Counted from the stretch's first letter, positions 8,529 to 17,856 are shown. The stretch is DNA of 64,000 nt from CAZTDD01 sp964612675 (GCA_964612675.1 CAZTDD010000016.1:1-64000), one strand, 5' to 3'. Program-made: numbers and translations. The notes: a model not told the origin generated them from the sequence alone.

Positions 8529-9860
8529 ATGGCTGCCGAACCCCAGGGTTCTCCGATGAGGAGTATTGAAAAACTGACATCCAATCCTGAGGGTGCAGGT
8601 CCTCAGGATCTGGTCGCTTTGCAGGAAGCGATTGGAATTTTCAATCGCCACACTGAAAAGCTGCAGGCGGCCTATGATTCTCTCCAGCAGCGCATCGCTG
8701 AGATCAATCGGGAACTCGAATATAAAAACCAGGCGCTCGAGACGGCGAACAAGGATCTTCAATCGAAGATTGCCGAGGTCGAACGTTTACGAGCGGATCT
8801 GGATAATGTCATCGAGTCGATGAGCAGCGGCCTGTTGGCAGTTGATACCGAAGGTATTTGTTTCACCTTGAACACAGCGGCGGAACGGGCCTTGGGAAGG
8901 AATCGGGACGAGGTGCTCGGGCGGCATTGTTCCGTCATCCTGGGAAAAGCAGGCACGGAGCTGGTTCCTTTGTTGTTGGACGGCGAAGCGCACGATCAGA
9001 TCGAGCGCTGTCTCCTGCATAGTTCGGGGAGAGATGTTTATGTGAAAGGGGGGATCTCCCCTTTGTTCGACAGGGCGAACCGACAAATCGGAGCGACTTT
9101 CATTTTTTCCGATCTGACCTCCCAACGTCTACTGGAGGAACGCGCGCGGCGGGCAGACCGGATGACCGCGCTCGGCGAGCTCGCGGCCGGAGTGGCTCAC
9201 GAGATGAGGAATCCGCTGACCACCGTCCGGGGCTATTTGCAGATTCTTCCATCCATGAAGGAACAGCCGGAGTTTCTGGAGGAGTTCACGGCCAATGTCA
9301 TTCGTGAAATCGATCGGCTCGCTAGTTTGACCGACGACATGCTCGACATGGCAAAACCGATCGCCAATGATTTGGAAACGCACGATCTGAGTGAATTGGC
9401 CGCCGATGTGACCAAATTTCTGGAGGACCGTTTCGACACCAACGGTATCACAGTCGAAATACAACGAGATCCGGCGGGATCTCCGGTACAGATCGACCGA
9501 GACCGGCTGAGACAGGTGTTTATCAACCTGCTGCTGAACGCAACAGACGCATTGCGTTCGTCGGGCGGTCGAATCGATGTTCGGTTGTATCGCTCTTCGG
9601 AACGGTTGGCTCGCGAGGAGGATGTCCGACCGTTTGCGGTATGCAGCATAAAGGACAGCGGTCCGGGTATCCCCGCAGACCGTTTGGACCGACTTTTCGA
9701 TCCGTTCTTTACGACGAAATCGCATGGAACGGGCTTGGGACTGGCCGTGTCGAACCGAATTGTCGAGGAACACGGTGGTTTTCTGAGAGTCGAAAGCGAA
9801 GAGGGCCGTGGAGCTGAGTTCTCATTGTTTCTGCCGATGGCGGAAACGAAGGCGGGGTAA
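8529..9860 (+). CDS. PAS-domain sensor histidine kinase (NtrB/FlgS-type)
   Basis: A soluble 443-residue kinase without membrane segments. A coiled coil (about 30-100) leads to a PAS domain (about 105-210), then HisKA with phospho-acceptor H224 in AAGVAHEMRNP, and a complete ATPase domain (NLLLNATDA, DSGPGI, GTGLGLAV). It should phosphorylate the NtrC-type regulator encoded 60 bases downstream. In Campylobacter and other flagellates a cytoplasmic PAS kinase of this kind reads flagellar assembly state. The ATG at 8529 is preferred because GAGGAGG lies 9 bases upstream; a TTG at 8493 would add 12 residues. Confidence 0.92.
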   Translation: MAAEPQGSPMRSIEKLTSNPEGAGPQDLVALQEAIGIFNRHTEKLQAAYDSLQQRIAEINRELEYKNQALETANKDLQSKIAEVERLRADLDNVIESMSSGLLAVDTEGICFTLNTAAERALGRNRDEVLGRHCSVILGKAGTELVPLLLDGEAHDQIERCLLHSSGRDVYVKGGISPLFDRANRQIGATFIFSDLTSQRLLEERARRADRMTALGELAAGVAHEMRNPLTTVRGYLQILPSMKEQPEFLEEFTANVIREIDRLASLTDDMLDMAKPIANDLETHDLSELAADVTKFLEDRFDTNGITVEIQRDPAGSPVQIDRDRLRQVFINLLLNATDALRSSGGRIDVRLYRSSERLAREEDVRPFAVCSIKDSGPGIPADRLDRLFDPFFTTKSHGTGLGLAVSNRIVEEHGGFLRVESEEGRGAEFSLFLPMAETKAG

Positions 9861-9920
9861 GGGACCGGGGGTTGTACTCCTGGAACCAGATAGAAGCGCA
9901 AGAAGAAGGGAACAAGGAAT

Positions 9921-11309
9921 ATGCCTTCACCCACCATTCTGGTCGTTGATGACGAGTTGGGAATTCGTAATCTGCTGACCACGGTGCTCAAGTCGGAGGG
10001 ATACACTGTTCGACAGGCGGAGAATGGTCAGGAGGCCATCGATGCGGTCAAGGAATCGGTGCCGGATCTGGTGTTGTGCGACATCAAGATGCCGGTGAAA
10101 GACGGTATGGAAACGTTGCGCGAGCTGCGTGAAATCGCGCCGGAGCTACCGGTCATGATGTTGACCGCGCATGGAACCGTGGAAACCGCCGTCGAAGCGA
10201 TGAAACTCGGAGCGTCCGATTATCTGCGCAAACCTTTCGACGTCGAGGAGCTGAAGGCGAAAATCCAGCGCGAACTCGATACCGCCGACGTACGCCGTGT
10301 CAATCGCCGTCTCCAGGAGGAGGTCGGACTGAAATACGGTTTGGACCGCATCATCGGAAGAGATCCCAAGATGATGGAGATCTATGATTTGATTCGTACC
10401 GTTGCTTCTACCCGAAGCACAGTTCTTATTCGAGGTGAGAGCGGCACCGGAAAAGAACTGATCGCAGGCGCGATTCACTATCTTTCTCCCCGCAAGAACA
10501 AGCCGTTTATCAAGGTGAACTGTGCCGCCATCTCGGAGGAGCTTCTCGAAAGCGAACTTTTTGGGCACGAAAAGGGAGCGTTCACCGGCGCGATCCGCTC
10601 CAACGAGGGGAAATTCGTGATGGCCGATGGGGGCTCGATTTTGCTCGACGAAGTCAGCGAAATGAGCGCCAAGTTGCAAGCGAAACTCCTACGCGTCCTG
10701 CAGGAACGCGAGGTGGACAAAGTCGGCGGACGCGATCCAGTGAAAGTGGACGTCCGTGTGATGGCGACCACCAACAGGGATTTGGAGAAGACCATCCAGG
10801 AAGGGCGGTTCCGTGAAGACCTCTATTATCGCCTTAACGTGGTCTCGATTGAATTTCCGCCCCTCCGAGAACGGAAGAGCGATATCCCTCTTTTGGTGAA
10901 TCATTTTATTGAAAAGTACAACCAGGAGATGAACAAACGAATTCAAGGGATTACGAAAGACGCCGAATCCCTGTTATGGAAGAACGATTGGCCGGGGAAT
11001 GTGCGTCAACTCGAGAATGTCATTGAGCGAGCGGTTGTTCTTGCCAAAGGACCGCAGCTGGACGCACCCAATCTCCCCCCCGAGCTGAGGAATTCCTCGC
11101 CGGATCAGATCAATCGGGACGGAGGGTCCCGAGTTGGCATGACTGTTGCTGAGATGGAGAGGGAACTGATTTTCAAGACGCTGGACAGTGTAGGCGATAA
11201 TCGAACGCGTGCGGCCGAGATGCTCGGGATCAGCATCCGCACGTTACGCAACAAACTGAATGATTACCGCACGGCCGGCTTTGAATGGCCGCCGAAGAGT
11301 TCGGAATAG
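9921..11309 (+). CDS. NtrC-family sigma54-dependent response regulator (likely flagellar master activator)
   Basis: A complete 462-residue activator. Receiver (1-120) with phospho-acceptor D54; AAA+ domain with Walker A GESGTGKE (172-179) and the sigma54 contact loop GAFTGA (219-224); Fis-type helix-turn-helix at the end (NRTRAAEMLGISIRTLRNKL). It should remodel sigma54 RNA polymerase at -24/-12 promoters. Its partner is the PAS kinase just upstream. The -24/-12 site found before flgB (16081-16097) is a likely target. AAGGAAT precedes the ATG. Confidence 0.93.
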   Translation: MPSPTILVVDDELGIRNLLTTVLKSEGYTVRQAENGQEAIDAVKESVPDLVLCDIKMPVKDGMETLRELREIAPELPVMMLTAHGTVETAVEAMKLGASDYLRKPFDVEELKAKIQRELDTADVRRVNRRLQEEVGLKYGLDRIIGRDPKMMEIYDLIRTVASTRSTVLIRGESGTGKELIAGAIHYLSPRKNKPFIKVNCAAISEELLESELFGHEKGAFTGAIRSNEGKFVMADGGSILLDEVSEMSAKLQAKLLRVLQEREVDKVGGRDPVKVDVRVMATTNRDLEKTIQEGRFREDLYYRLNVVSIEFPPLRERKSDIPLLVNHFIEKYNQEMNKRIQGITKDAESLLWKNDWPGNVRQLENVIERAVVLAKGPQLDAPNLPPELRNSSPDQINRDGGSRVGMTVAEMERELIFKTLDSVGDNRTRAAEMLGISIRTLRNKLNDYRTAGFEWPPKSSE

Positions 11310-11327
11310 ACGGAGCGTATCCTAGCC

Positions 11328-11430
11328 GGGAGGACGAACCTCCTGGTGAGCCGTTTGGACTGGAAGAGTGGCTCGGCGGGAGCCTCGCCCTCCCGGGAGC
11401 CTCGTCCTCCTGGGGGCCTTGCCCTCCCAG
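11328..11430. repeat. GGCTCGGCGGGAGCC palindromic intergenic repeat, multi-unit
   Basis: An imperfect inverted repeat. One arm (11328-11353) begins GGGAGGACGAACCTCC; the facing arm (11370-11394) begins GGCTCGGCGGGAGCC and ends CGCCCTCCC. A third, partial unit runs to 11430. The same two arms in reverse order occur at 38580-38646, and a single arm at 44385-44409. It resembles a REP/BIME-type element and fills most of the spacer between the regulator and the TPR gene. Confidence 0.75.
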
Positions 11431-11495
11431 TCGAACGGAAGGATGGCTCAGCGGAACAAGAAACCACGTCGTTTTGACGCAGTACGAGCGACAGC

Positions 11496-14400
11496 ATGGC
11501 GGAGTTAGCGGAAGAAACCAGAGGAGAGAGCACGGTCCTTGATTTGGCCACGCGGCTAGGTGTGCGCAGCCAGGTCGTCATGGACACTCTCAGCAGCCTC
11601 GGACTCGAGGTCGACGATCCGACGGCTCCACTCGACCCGCAGGTCGAGGAGCGGCTTGTCGATCAGATGGTCGAGTCCGGCCAGGTGGCTAGCCGCGCCC
11701 GCAAGAAGGCCAAGAAACGCCGGTCGTCACAGCAGCCTCTGGCCGACGATATGATCCTACAGGAAGCTCTGGGTGCTTCCGAATCGGGTTTTTCCCGGGG
11801 CTCGGTTCCGCAAGAAGTCGCTCATATGATGCCGGAGGAAAAACCATCGTTCCTTGAGCGTCTTGGTCTCCGGAAACCCAGACAGCGGGAGGAGCCCGAT
11901 ACGTTCCGAGGGGCTCTCGAGCCTGAAGGCGAAAAAGAAGACTATTCCGCCGCCGTCGCTACCGAACCGCCACCGGAGAGAGAGCCGATCTTTCAGCCCT
12001 CTCCTCCACCGTCGCAGGAGCCGGAATCGTTTCTTGATGACGAAGAAGACGATCTTGGCTTGAATTTGGAGGATGTATCGGCGGGGATGGAGGATCTGGA
12101 TCTGACGGAGGACGAGGAGCCTGCCGAAGAACCGCAACCGGAACCCGCACCGAAACGAGGATCTCAATCCGCCGCTAAAACAGAACCCGTCCCCGACCAA
12201 GAGCAAGAGGAAGCCGACCTGGGTGAGGATTTCGATCTGGATGCACTGGATCTGGACGAAGAGGAATCCTCCGACGCCGGTACGGAAGAGGATCTAGGGG
12301 AAGATGTGGATCTCGATAGTCTGGATCTTGGCGAAGAAGAGGAAGCAGAGACTGAAAAAGAAGGAGAAACCGAGGCGGAATCCGCTGCTCAGGAAACCGC
12401 TGCCGATAGTGAAAAAGACATCGGTGAAGATATTGACCTGGAAGGGATCGATCTGGGTGAAGAAGAGCAAGGCGAAGGAGGAGAGGAAGAACAAGCCGAG
12501 CCCGAGGCGGAACCCTCGGGTGAAGGCGAGGCGGATCTTGGGGAAGATCTGGATCTAGAAGGTCTCGACCTCGGTGACGGAGATGACAGTGAATTGCAAG
12601 ATCTGCTTGGAGACGGAAGCGAGGAAGACATTCTTCAGGGGTTGGAGGATCTCGATCTAGGCGATTTTGGAGAGGAGGAGGAAGAAGAAACTCCAGCGGA
12701 GGAAGAGGCGGAAGCCGAAGCTGAAGAAGGAGAAGAGGACGAAGAAGAGGGGGAGGAAGACGAAGAAGAAGAGGACGAGGATGAGGAGGAGGAGGATGAG
12801 GAAGAGGAACCGGGTTTCCTCGAACGCATTATCCTCAAGCTGAATCTTTCGCCGATTGAGATGATCGCCGCGGCGACGGGCTCCCTCCTCGTTATGGTAA
12901 CCGCACTCGGTCTGACAGTCTATTACTACATGAATTACAGTCCGCGAAAAGCGGCGGATCTGTGGGAGACCGGTTATCGTGCCTATCAAAGCGAGGTTCT
13001 TGGGGATCGAAACCTGAATACAATTGTGGATTCATTTACCCGGCTGCTGGTCGATTTCCCGGAGGATCCACATCTCGAGGAGGCCGCCTACCTGCTCGCC
13101 CGGGCGCATTACCGACGCGCCGAAGAGGTCGCCAAAGAGAAGCCCGACGCGGCGAAATCGTATTACGCGGAAACCGTCGACTATTTTTACAAATTCCTGG
13201 AAGAACAACGGCGGATCGGAGATCGTCTCGCGCAAAAACAGGGCGAGGGGTACCGCCGTTATATGCGGACGGATTACCAGGAGGATGCTTATTATTACAT
13301 TGCGCTTGCCTATGAGAAGCAGGATGAGTACGAACAGGCGTTGGAGGCCTACGAGAATTACCTCGAGCACTATCCAAACTCCGATCGTGCGCCACAGATC
13401 CGTGTCACGTTGGGCGACATTTACCGGAAATGGGCGGGTGTTGACGAAAACGCCCGAACGGAACGGCTATTGCAGGCGATCGAACAATATGAGTCCGCGC
13501 TGGAACATCCTTCGATCAAAGAAAAACAGCGAGTCGCTCTCCACAACGCTATGGGCGATATCTACCGTCTCCTTTATGACACCACCAAAGAAGAATACCG
13601 ACGTGGATTTCTTGACAGGACGTTGAAGCAGTATCGCACCTCTGAAAAACTCCTGGCGCAGCGCGAACATGAGGACGCGGAGGAAGAGAACCTCGAACAA
13701 ACGAAGCTGGAACAGAATTTGGCGGAAGGACTGGCCGATACCTTACTTGTACTCGGGACAAACTCCGCCAACCTGGTCGAGCAGATCACGCGGTCGGTCT
13801 CAGCATTCCAGCGCAGCGATCCGCTTCGCAAACGGCAGCTGGCTGAAGCCGAAAACCAACGGGCCACCGCAGAGAAACGCCTTTCGGAAGCCGCTATACT
13901 TTACAGCAGACTGTTGGGCCTCGAACCCGATGCTTCCTTGATTACCCAGAGTCCGACTGTGGAAATCCTCGCGAGCGAGAGCACAGAGCAAGAGGGCGGT
14001 ATTCTAACAACCGACGAGGAAGACCGTATCAAGAAGAACCTTGCGGACGCGTATTTCCAGATGGGGAAATACAATAAAGCGATGGATGTGGCGATACCGT
14101 TGATCCAGGAACTCGAAGAACGCGATCCGGACAGCGAGTATCTGGCACCGTTGTGCTACCTTGTGGGGGATGCGGCGTGGGAAGTCGGGGACTACGAGCG
14201 GCGCGTGGTGGACTATTATCGCAAGGGACGCGAGCAGAATCCGCTGTATCCACCCGGCTCCGGGGAACGCAGTCACAAAGCGGCACTGCGGATGGCGAAC
14301 ACCTATTTCAGTCGAGGGTTGTCTCGCGGCGACGTCGGACAGTTGGAAAGCGCGATCTCGGAATACAATCGTATTCTCCGTGAATTTCCGGAAACCGATT

Positions 14401-15545
14401 GGACCTATTTCACACGCTATTGGCTTGCAAAGACCTACGAGAAGCACGCCGATGTTCTCTCGACACCGAACACCGAGCATTATGATCCCGAGGCCGCCCG
14501 GGAGAATTATCAATACGCTTACAACCAATATCAACTGGCGCTGGAGGCGAGAGACCGGTCCGGTCTTGTCGATAAGGACGATCGGGATGCTCAGAAGGAC
14601 TGCTATTTCCGTTCCGGTCAATGCGCGTACAAGGCGAACGATCTCGGGCGTGCACGTGAAATGCTGAGTGAAGCCATTCTCTGGTCCGCCACAGGAGCGC
14701 CGGGCGATCCGCGTGCGATTCCATGTCGTGAGCTGCTCGGCGATATTTATCTCGAGCTCGGTCATCCCGACCACGCCATCCGGATCTACGAGCATTATCT
14801 CGACCAGAAGTATCACCAATTGGACGAACGCGGTGACAGTCTCTCCCGCGTATCGCTCAAACTCGCGAAATCTTATCTCCGACGATTCAGTTACGGACAG
14901 GCGCGGAAAGTGCTGGAACGAGTCGTGCGGGACAATCCTGTGGAGCGGAAGCCCGGAACCGGTGAGGTTGTCGAAGGGCCGAAACTGAAAGCGCAACGTC
15001 TTCTCGCTCAATCGTACCGTGACGAGGCGGATGTTTCGTTCGATGACGCGCGTCGAGAGGCGCTGCTCGCAGCCGATCAGGAATATGTCGATCTTCTTGA
15101 GATTAACCCCAAAGAGTATTCGGCGTTGCGTGCCATCGCTGAAATCAACTTCGAACTGGCGAATCCGCAGTCATCCGACTATTACGACCGTGCCGCGGAA
15201 TTTTTCAGACGATATGTGGAGTCCGGTGCGGTGGACGCCGACGAGGATCGTGACGAAGTGCTCTACCGCTGGGGGGACTCGTACTACCATCTCGGTGAAT
15301 ACGAAAAAGCAGCGGACGCCCTGAAGAGAATTCACGGAACAACGATCTCGAACGCGATGTATGGGCGGGCGTTGCTTCTGCTCGGCGATTGTTACGAGCG
15401 GATCGCCGCCCAGCAGACCGGCGATTTCGAAAAGAAGCACTATTTGAATGAGGCACAACAGGCGTATCAGAACGTGACGCAGACACAGGATCCGTTTGCT
15501 ACACAGGCGGCACGGAACCGGATGAACATGATGAATCTGCCGTAG
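11496..15545 (+). CDS. large membrane TPR protein with IF2-N-like start and acidic repeats
   Basis: A 1349-residue protein in four parts. Residues about 13-60 resemble the small N-terminal domain of initiation factor IF2 (VLDLATRLGVRSQVVMDTL). Residues about 75-445 are very acidic and carry spaced repeats of a (D/I)xGEDxDLxxxDLGE motif (about five copies). One membrane helix lies at about 455-477. The rest, about 485-1340, is TPR helices (for example YEQALEAYENYLEHYPNS). By the positive-inside rule the acidic arm would be cytoplasmic and the TPR array outside. It sits between the flagellar regulator and flgB, suggesting a link to motility or envelope assembly, but no function is known. The ribosome site is weak. 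Confidence 0.85.
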   Translation: MAELAEETRGESTVLDLATRLGVRSQVVMDTLSSLGLEVDDPTAPLDPQVEERLVDQMVESGQVASRARKKAKKRRSSQQPLADDMILQEALGASESGFSRGSVPQEVAHMMPEEKPSFLERLGLRKPRQREEPDTFRGALEPEGEKEDYSAAVATEPPPEREPIFQPSPPPSQEPESFLDDEEDDLGLNLEDVSAGMEDLDLTEDEEPAEEPQPEPAPKRGSQSAAKTEPVPDQEQEEADLGEDFDLDALDLDEEESSDAGTEEDLGEDVDLDSLDLGEEEEAETEKEGETEAESAAQETAADSEKDIGEDIDLEGIDLGEEEQGEGGEEEQAEPEAEPSGEGEADLGEDLDLEGLDLGDGDDSELQDLLGDGSEEDILQGLEDLDLGDFGEEEEEETPAEEEAEAEAEEGEEDEEEGEEDEEEEDEDEEEEDEEEEPGFLERIILKLNLSPIEMIAAATGSLLVMVTALGLTVYYYMNYSPRKAADLWETGYRAYQSEVLGDRNLNTIVDSFTRLLVDFPEDPHLEEAAYLLARAHYRRAEEVAKEKPDAAKSYYAETVDYFYKFLEEQRRIGDRLAQKQGEGYRRYMRTDYQEDAYYYIALAYEKQDEYEQALEAYENYLEHYPNSDRAPQIRVTLGDIYRKWAGVDENARTERLLQAIEQYESALEHPSIKEKQRVALHNAMGDIYRLLYDTTKEEYRRGFLDRTLKQYRTSEKLLAQREHEDAEEENLEQTKLEQNLAEGLADTLLVLGTNSANLVEQITRSVSAFQRSDPLRKRQLAEAENQRATAEKRLSEAAILYSRLLGLEPDASLITQSPTVEILASESTEQEGGILTTDEEDRIKKNLADAYFQMGKYNKAMDVAIPLIQELEERDPDSEYLAPLCYLVGDAAWEVGDYERRVVDYYRKGREQNPLYPPGSGERSHKAALRMANTYFSRGLSRGDVGQLESAISEYNRILREFPETDWTYFTRYWLAKTYEKHADVLSTPNTEHYDPEAARENYQYAYNQYQLALEARDRSGLVDKDDRDAQKDCYFRSGQCAYKANDLGRAREMLSEAILWSATGAPGDPRAIPCRELLGDIYLELGHPDHAIRIYEHYLDQKYHQLDERGDSLSRVSLKLAKSYLRRFSYGQARKVLERVVRDNPVERKPGTGEVVEGPKLKAQRLLAQSYRDEADVSFDDARREALLAADQEYVDLLEINPKEYSALRAIAEINFELANPQSSDYYDRAAEFFRRYVESGAVDADEDRDEVLYRWGDSYYHLGEYEKAADALKRIHGTTISNAMYGRALLLLGDCYERIAAQQTGDFEKKHYLNEAQQAYQNVTQTQDPFATQAARNRMNMMNLP

Positions 15546-15586
15546 CGGATGAGGATAGAATAGATGGACCGGATTCTACGCAGATT

Positions 15587-15859
15587 TCAACCCCCTGCTG
15601 CAGCTCCCGCAAACTTGACGGGGGGGCGAGAATTTGGCGAAACAAATTTCAACCCCCTCCTAACCTCCCCCGATCTTCGGGGGAGGAAAAAGAGAAAATG
15701 CCTCCATTTCCTCTTTTCCCCCAAAGTTTGGCGGGGTCGCAAAAAGTCGAAAGTTGGCATCGGAAGTTCCCTCTCCCCCCGGGAGAGGGTTAGGATGAGG
15801 GGCGATTCTGGGACTTTTTGCGATTGCATCAAAGTTTGGGGGAGATACAGAGGGGGTTG
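15587..15859. repeat. composite hairpin repeat, second copy
   Basis: Starts with a degraded TCAACCCCCT block at 15587, then a full copy from 15649: TCAACCCCCTCCTAACC, the CCTCCCCCGA hairpin, and a tail from GACTTTTTGCGATTGC to GATACAGAGGGGGTTG. The tail is nearly identical to that at 21197-21243. The spacer 15546-16120 contains this repeat and the flgB promoter; frames open through it are repeat translations, not genes. Confidence 0.8.
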
Positions 15860-16080
15860 TTTTCACTACCGTAGCGAACTGGGGCGAAGAAAGGTGGGAT
15901 TGGCCGCCCGAGTACGGAAGCATCGAAGAGGTAAAGTGACCCGGTCTTCATGGGCAGGAGTTTCCCCTGCGAGGCAAAAGAGTGGCTTTTTATCGAGTTC
16001 TTTTTTCTCACCTTGTTACGACTTTACCAGGAACCGCCTTGAAATACTTGACTTAGGTTCCTTTTTTGAGACGCGACGTA

Positions 16081-16097
16081 CCGGCATATCTCTTGCT
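16081..16097 (+). promoter_or_regulatory. sigma54 -24/-12 promoter of the flgB operon
   Basis: CCGGCATATCTCTTGCT has GG at 16083-16084 and GC at 16095-16096 with the required 10 bases between. GGCA and TTGCT match the -24 and -12 blocks. A start near 16108 would leave about 13 bases of leader, enough for the ribosome site before flgB at 16121. A sigma54 activator gene lies about 4.8 kb upstream. Confidence 0.6.
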
Positions 16098-16120
16098 AGT
16101 ATCGGTAAGCGAGGTGTGTC

Positions 16121-16549
16121 ATGGCTTTAATTTCGAGATTGTTCGACGTTCAGACTACGGTAATGCTCAAGAAGGGCATCCGAGGGACAGATCGACGGCA
16201 TACCGCCATCTCGAACAACATCGCCAATGTGGACACACCGAACTACCAACGCGCGACAGTCTCGTTCGAACGGGAGCTTCAGCGCGCTCGGACCGGTACC
16301 GGCTTTGTAGCTAAACGAACCGATCCCCGGCACTTCAAGATCGGGGGTGTGGGAATGGTGAAGGCAGTCCAGCCGAGGGTCATCATCGACAACGACACGC
16401 GATTTCGAGCGGATCGCAATAACATCAATGTCGACCAAGAGATGGCCAACCTGGCGGAGAACACACAAAAGAACCTGGCTTTCACCGAGCTGCTCAGCCG
16501 GCGATACACGGGATTGCGTGAAGTGATTCAACAGAGCGGGACAGTATAG
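16121..16549 (+). CDS. flgB: flagellar basal-body rod protein FlgB
   Basis: Proximal rod subunit, exported through the flagellar type III gate. At 142 residues it has the usual length. It shows the conserved N-terminal rod motif ISNNIANVDTPNYQR (about residues 31-45) and a C-terminal helix of the D0 type. It is the first gene behind a -24/-12 promoter and starts 13 bases after the predicted transcript start; GAGGTG precedes the ATG. flgC follows after 12 bases. Confidence 0.96.
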   Translation: MALISRLFDVQTTVMLKKGIRGTDRRHTAISNNIANVDTPNYQRATVSFERELQRARTGTGFVAKRTDPRHFKIGGVGMVKAVQPRVIIDNDTRFRADRNNINVDQEMANLAENTQKNLAFTELLSRRYTGLREVIQQSGTV

Positions 16550-16561
16550 GGGTGAGGAGAT

Positions 16562-17002
16562 ATGAGTGCTTTCGACATTAGTGCATCCGGACTGAGTGCA
16601 CAACGCGTCCGAATGGACGTTGTCGCGAACAACATCGCCAATGCCCAAACTCTGGTTACTCGTGAGGGCGGGCCGTATCGTCGGCGGACTGTGGTTTTTC
16701 AGGCGACAGGCCGGCATTTCAACGAGGCGTTGACATCCGCGCGGCGGCGAATGTCGCGGATTATCGGAGAGGGCGTCCGAGTCAATCGTGTCATCGAGGA
16801 TCGTACACCCAGCGCGTTTCAGAAGATCTACGACCCGAATCATCCATTTGCGGACAGTACGGGCGTGGTTCTTCGGCCGAATATTAACGTAGTTCAGGAA
16901 ATGGTGGATATGATCGATTCATCCAGGGCGTACGAGGCGAACGTGACCGCCATGAATTCGACAAAACAGATTCTCTCGAAAGCGCTGCAGATCGGCGGTT
17001 AG
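16562..17002 (+). CDS. flgC: flagellar basal-body rod protein FlgC
   Basis: Rod subunit of 146 residues. Starts with the family N-terminus (SAFDISASGLSAQRVRMD) followed by the rod motif VVANNIANAQT. The C-terminal part NINVVQEMVDMIDSSRAYEANV is the conserved D0 helix region. GGTGAGGAG precedes the ATG. It is co-transcribed with flgB and the genes after it. Confidence 0.96.
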   Translation: MSAFDISASGLSAQRVRMDVVANNIANAQTLVTREGGPYRRRTVVFQATGRHFNEALTSARRRMSRIIGEGVRVNRVIEDRTPSAFQKIYDPNHPFADSTGVVLRPNINVVQEMVDMIDSSRAYEANVTAMNSTKQILSKALQIGG

Positions 17003-17044
17003 ATCCGGCGCCCGATAGAGCTCTGAAGCGGGAGATGAACAATT

Positions 17045-17398
17045 ATGGCTGAACCGGTGGATCCCAGAATCATCGCGGCACGACTGAATCCGAATGTCGG
17101 GCCGGTTGAGCCTCAACAGCCAGGCGGAGCGAAGCCCCCGAGTCTCGAACCCGGGCAGCCAACGTTTGCGGAAACCCTGGAGGGCGCATCCGAACGGCTG
17201 AAGGACGCGGAGACGAAAATCCCCGATCCGTCGAGCGCGAAAGACGCCACGGACGTCGAGAGCCTGAACAAACAACTCGGTGCGCTTCACGAGATGACAA
17301 TGGACGCACACCGGATTATCTCACAGTTAGGGCAGCAGCTGGTTAACCCGCAGCAGTCCGAATCCGGTGAGAACCCGGAAGAAGAAACCGAACGCTGA
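17045..17398 (+). CDS. unknown protein between flgC and fliE
   Basis: A 117-residue acidic, Pro-rich protein. The N-terminal third is low-complexity (many Pro and Gly); from about residue 40 it has FAETLEGASERLKDAETKI and then a helical segment (LNKQLGALHEMTMDAHRIISQLGQQL). The layout partly echoes the next gene product, FliE: a DP near the start, a Pro-rich stretch, then (T/G)FxxxLxxAxE. It lacks FliE's conserved C-terminal LTMQVRNK helix. It could be a diverged FliE relative or a lineage-specific rod/export factor. GCGGGAGATG precedes the start, and the spacing fits one operon. Confidence 0.75.
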   Translation: MAEPVDPRIIAARLNPNVGPVEPQQPGGAKPPSLEPGQPTFAETLEGASERLKDAETKIPDPSSAKDATDVESLNKQLGALHEMTMDAHRIISQLGQQLVNPQQSESGENPEEETER

Positions 17399-17453
17399 CC
17401 TGTCGGGCCCATAAACCCCCGGCAGACAGCAAGTGAGAGTACAGGAAACAGAC

Positions 17454-17774
17454 ATGGATCCTCTTGACTGGAAGGCAGGACCGGTCGGTACGTCGCCCGT
17501 GGGAGGCTCCCCTGTCAAACCGCAGATTCGCCGTCCGGATCCCGAAATGGACGGCCCGGGGTTTCCGGACATGCTGAGACATGCTTTAGAGGAGGTCAAT
17601 CAGTTGCAGAGCGATGCCGGTACAAAAATCCAGGATCTCGTGACCGGCCAAACGGATAATTACCACGAGGTGATGGTTGCGGTCGAAGAAGCCGGAATCG
17701 CGTTTCAGCTGACGATGCAGGTGCGAAACAAGATTATTCAAGCGTACGACGAAGTGATGAGAATGCAGATTTAG
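17454..17774 (+). CDS. fliE: flagellar hook-basal body protein FliE
   Basis: The adaptor joining the MS-ring/export gate to the rod, 106 residues. The second half is typical: FPDMLRHALEEVNQLQ, then YHEVMVAVEEAGIAFQLTMQ and the C-terminal helix VRNKIIQAYDEVMRMQ. The first 40 residues are a Pro/Gly-rich extension. The ATG at 17454 is chosen because AGGAA lies 7 bases upstream; a GTG at 17433 would add seven residues. Confidence 0.93.
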   Translation: MDPLDWKAGPVGTSPVGGSPVKPQIRRPDPEMDGPGFPDMLRHALEEVNQLQSDAGTKIQDLVTGQTDNYHEVMVAVEEAGIAFQLTMQVRNKIIQAYDEVMRMQI

Positions 17775-17856
17775 TGGGCCTTGTCCCGTTGACTGCAATT
17801 GTTTCTTTTGGGTGAGGAAAAACAGAATCGAGGGAGAACGAAAATGGAGAGAGTTC

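Noticed and set aside
14004..15011. 335-codon frame on the minus strand
   Set aside because: Antisense to the TPR region of the large membrane protein; low-quality composition.
15564..16130. Open frame of 188 codons before flgB
   Set aside because: It runs through repeat copies and the flgB promoter and overlaps flgB; composition is not protein-like.
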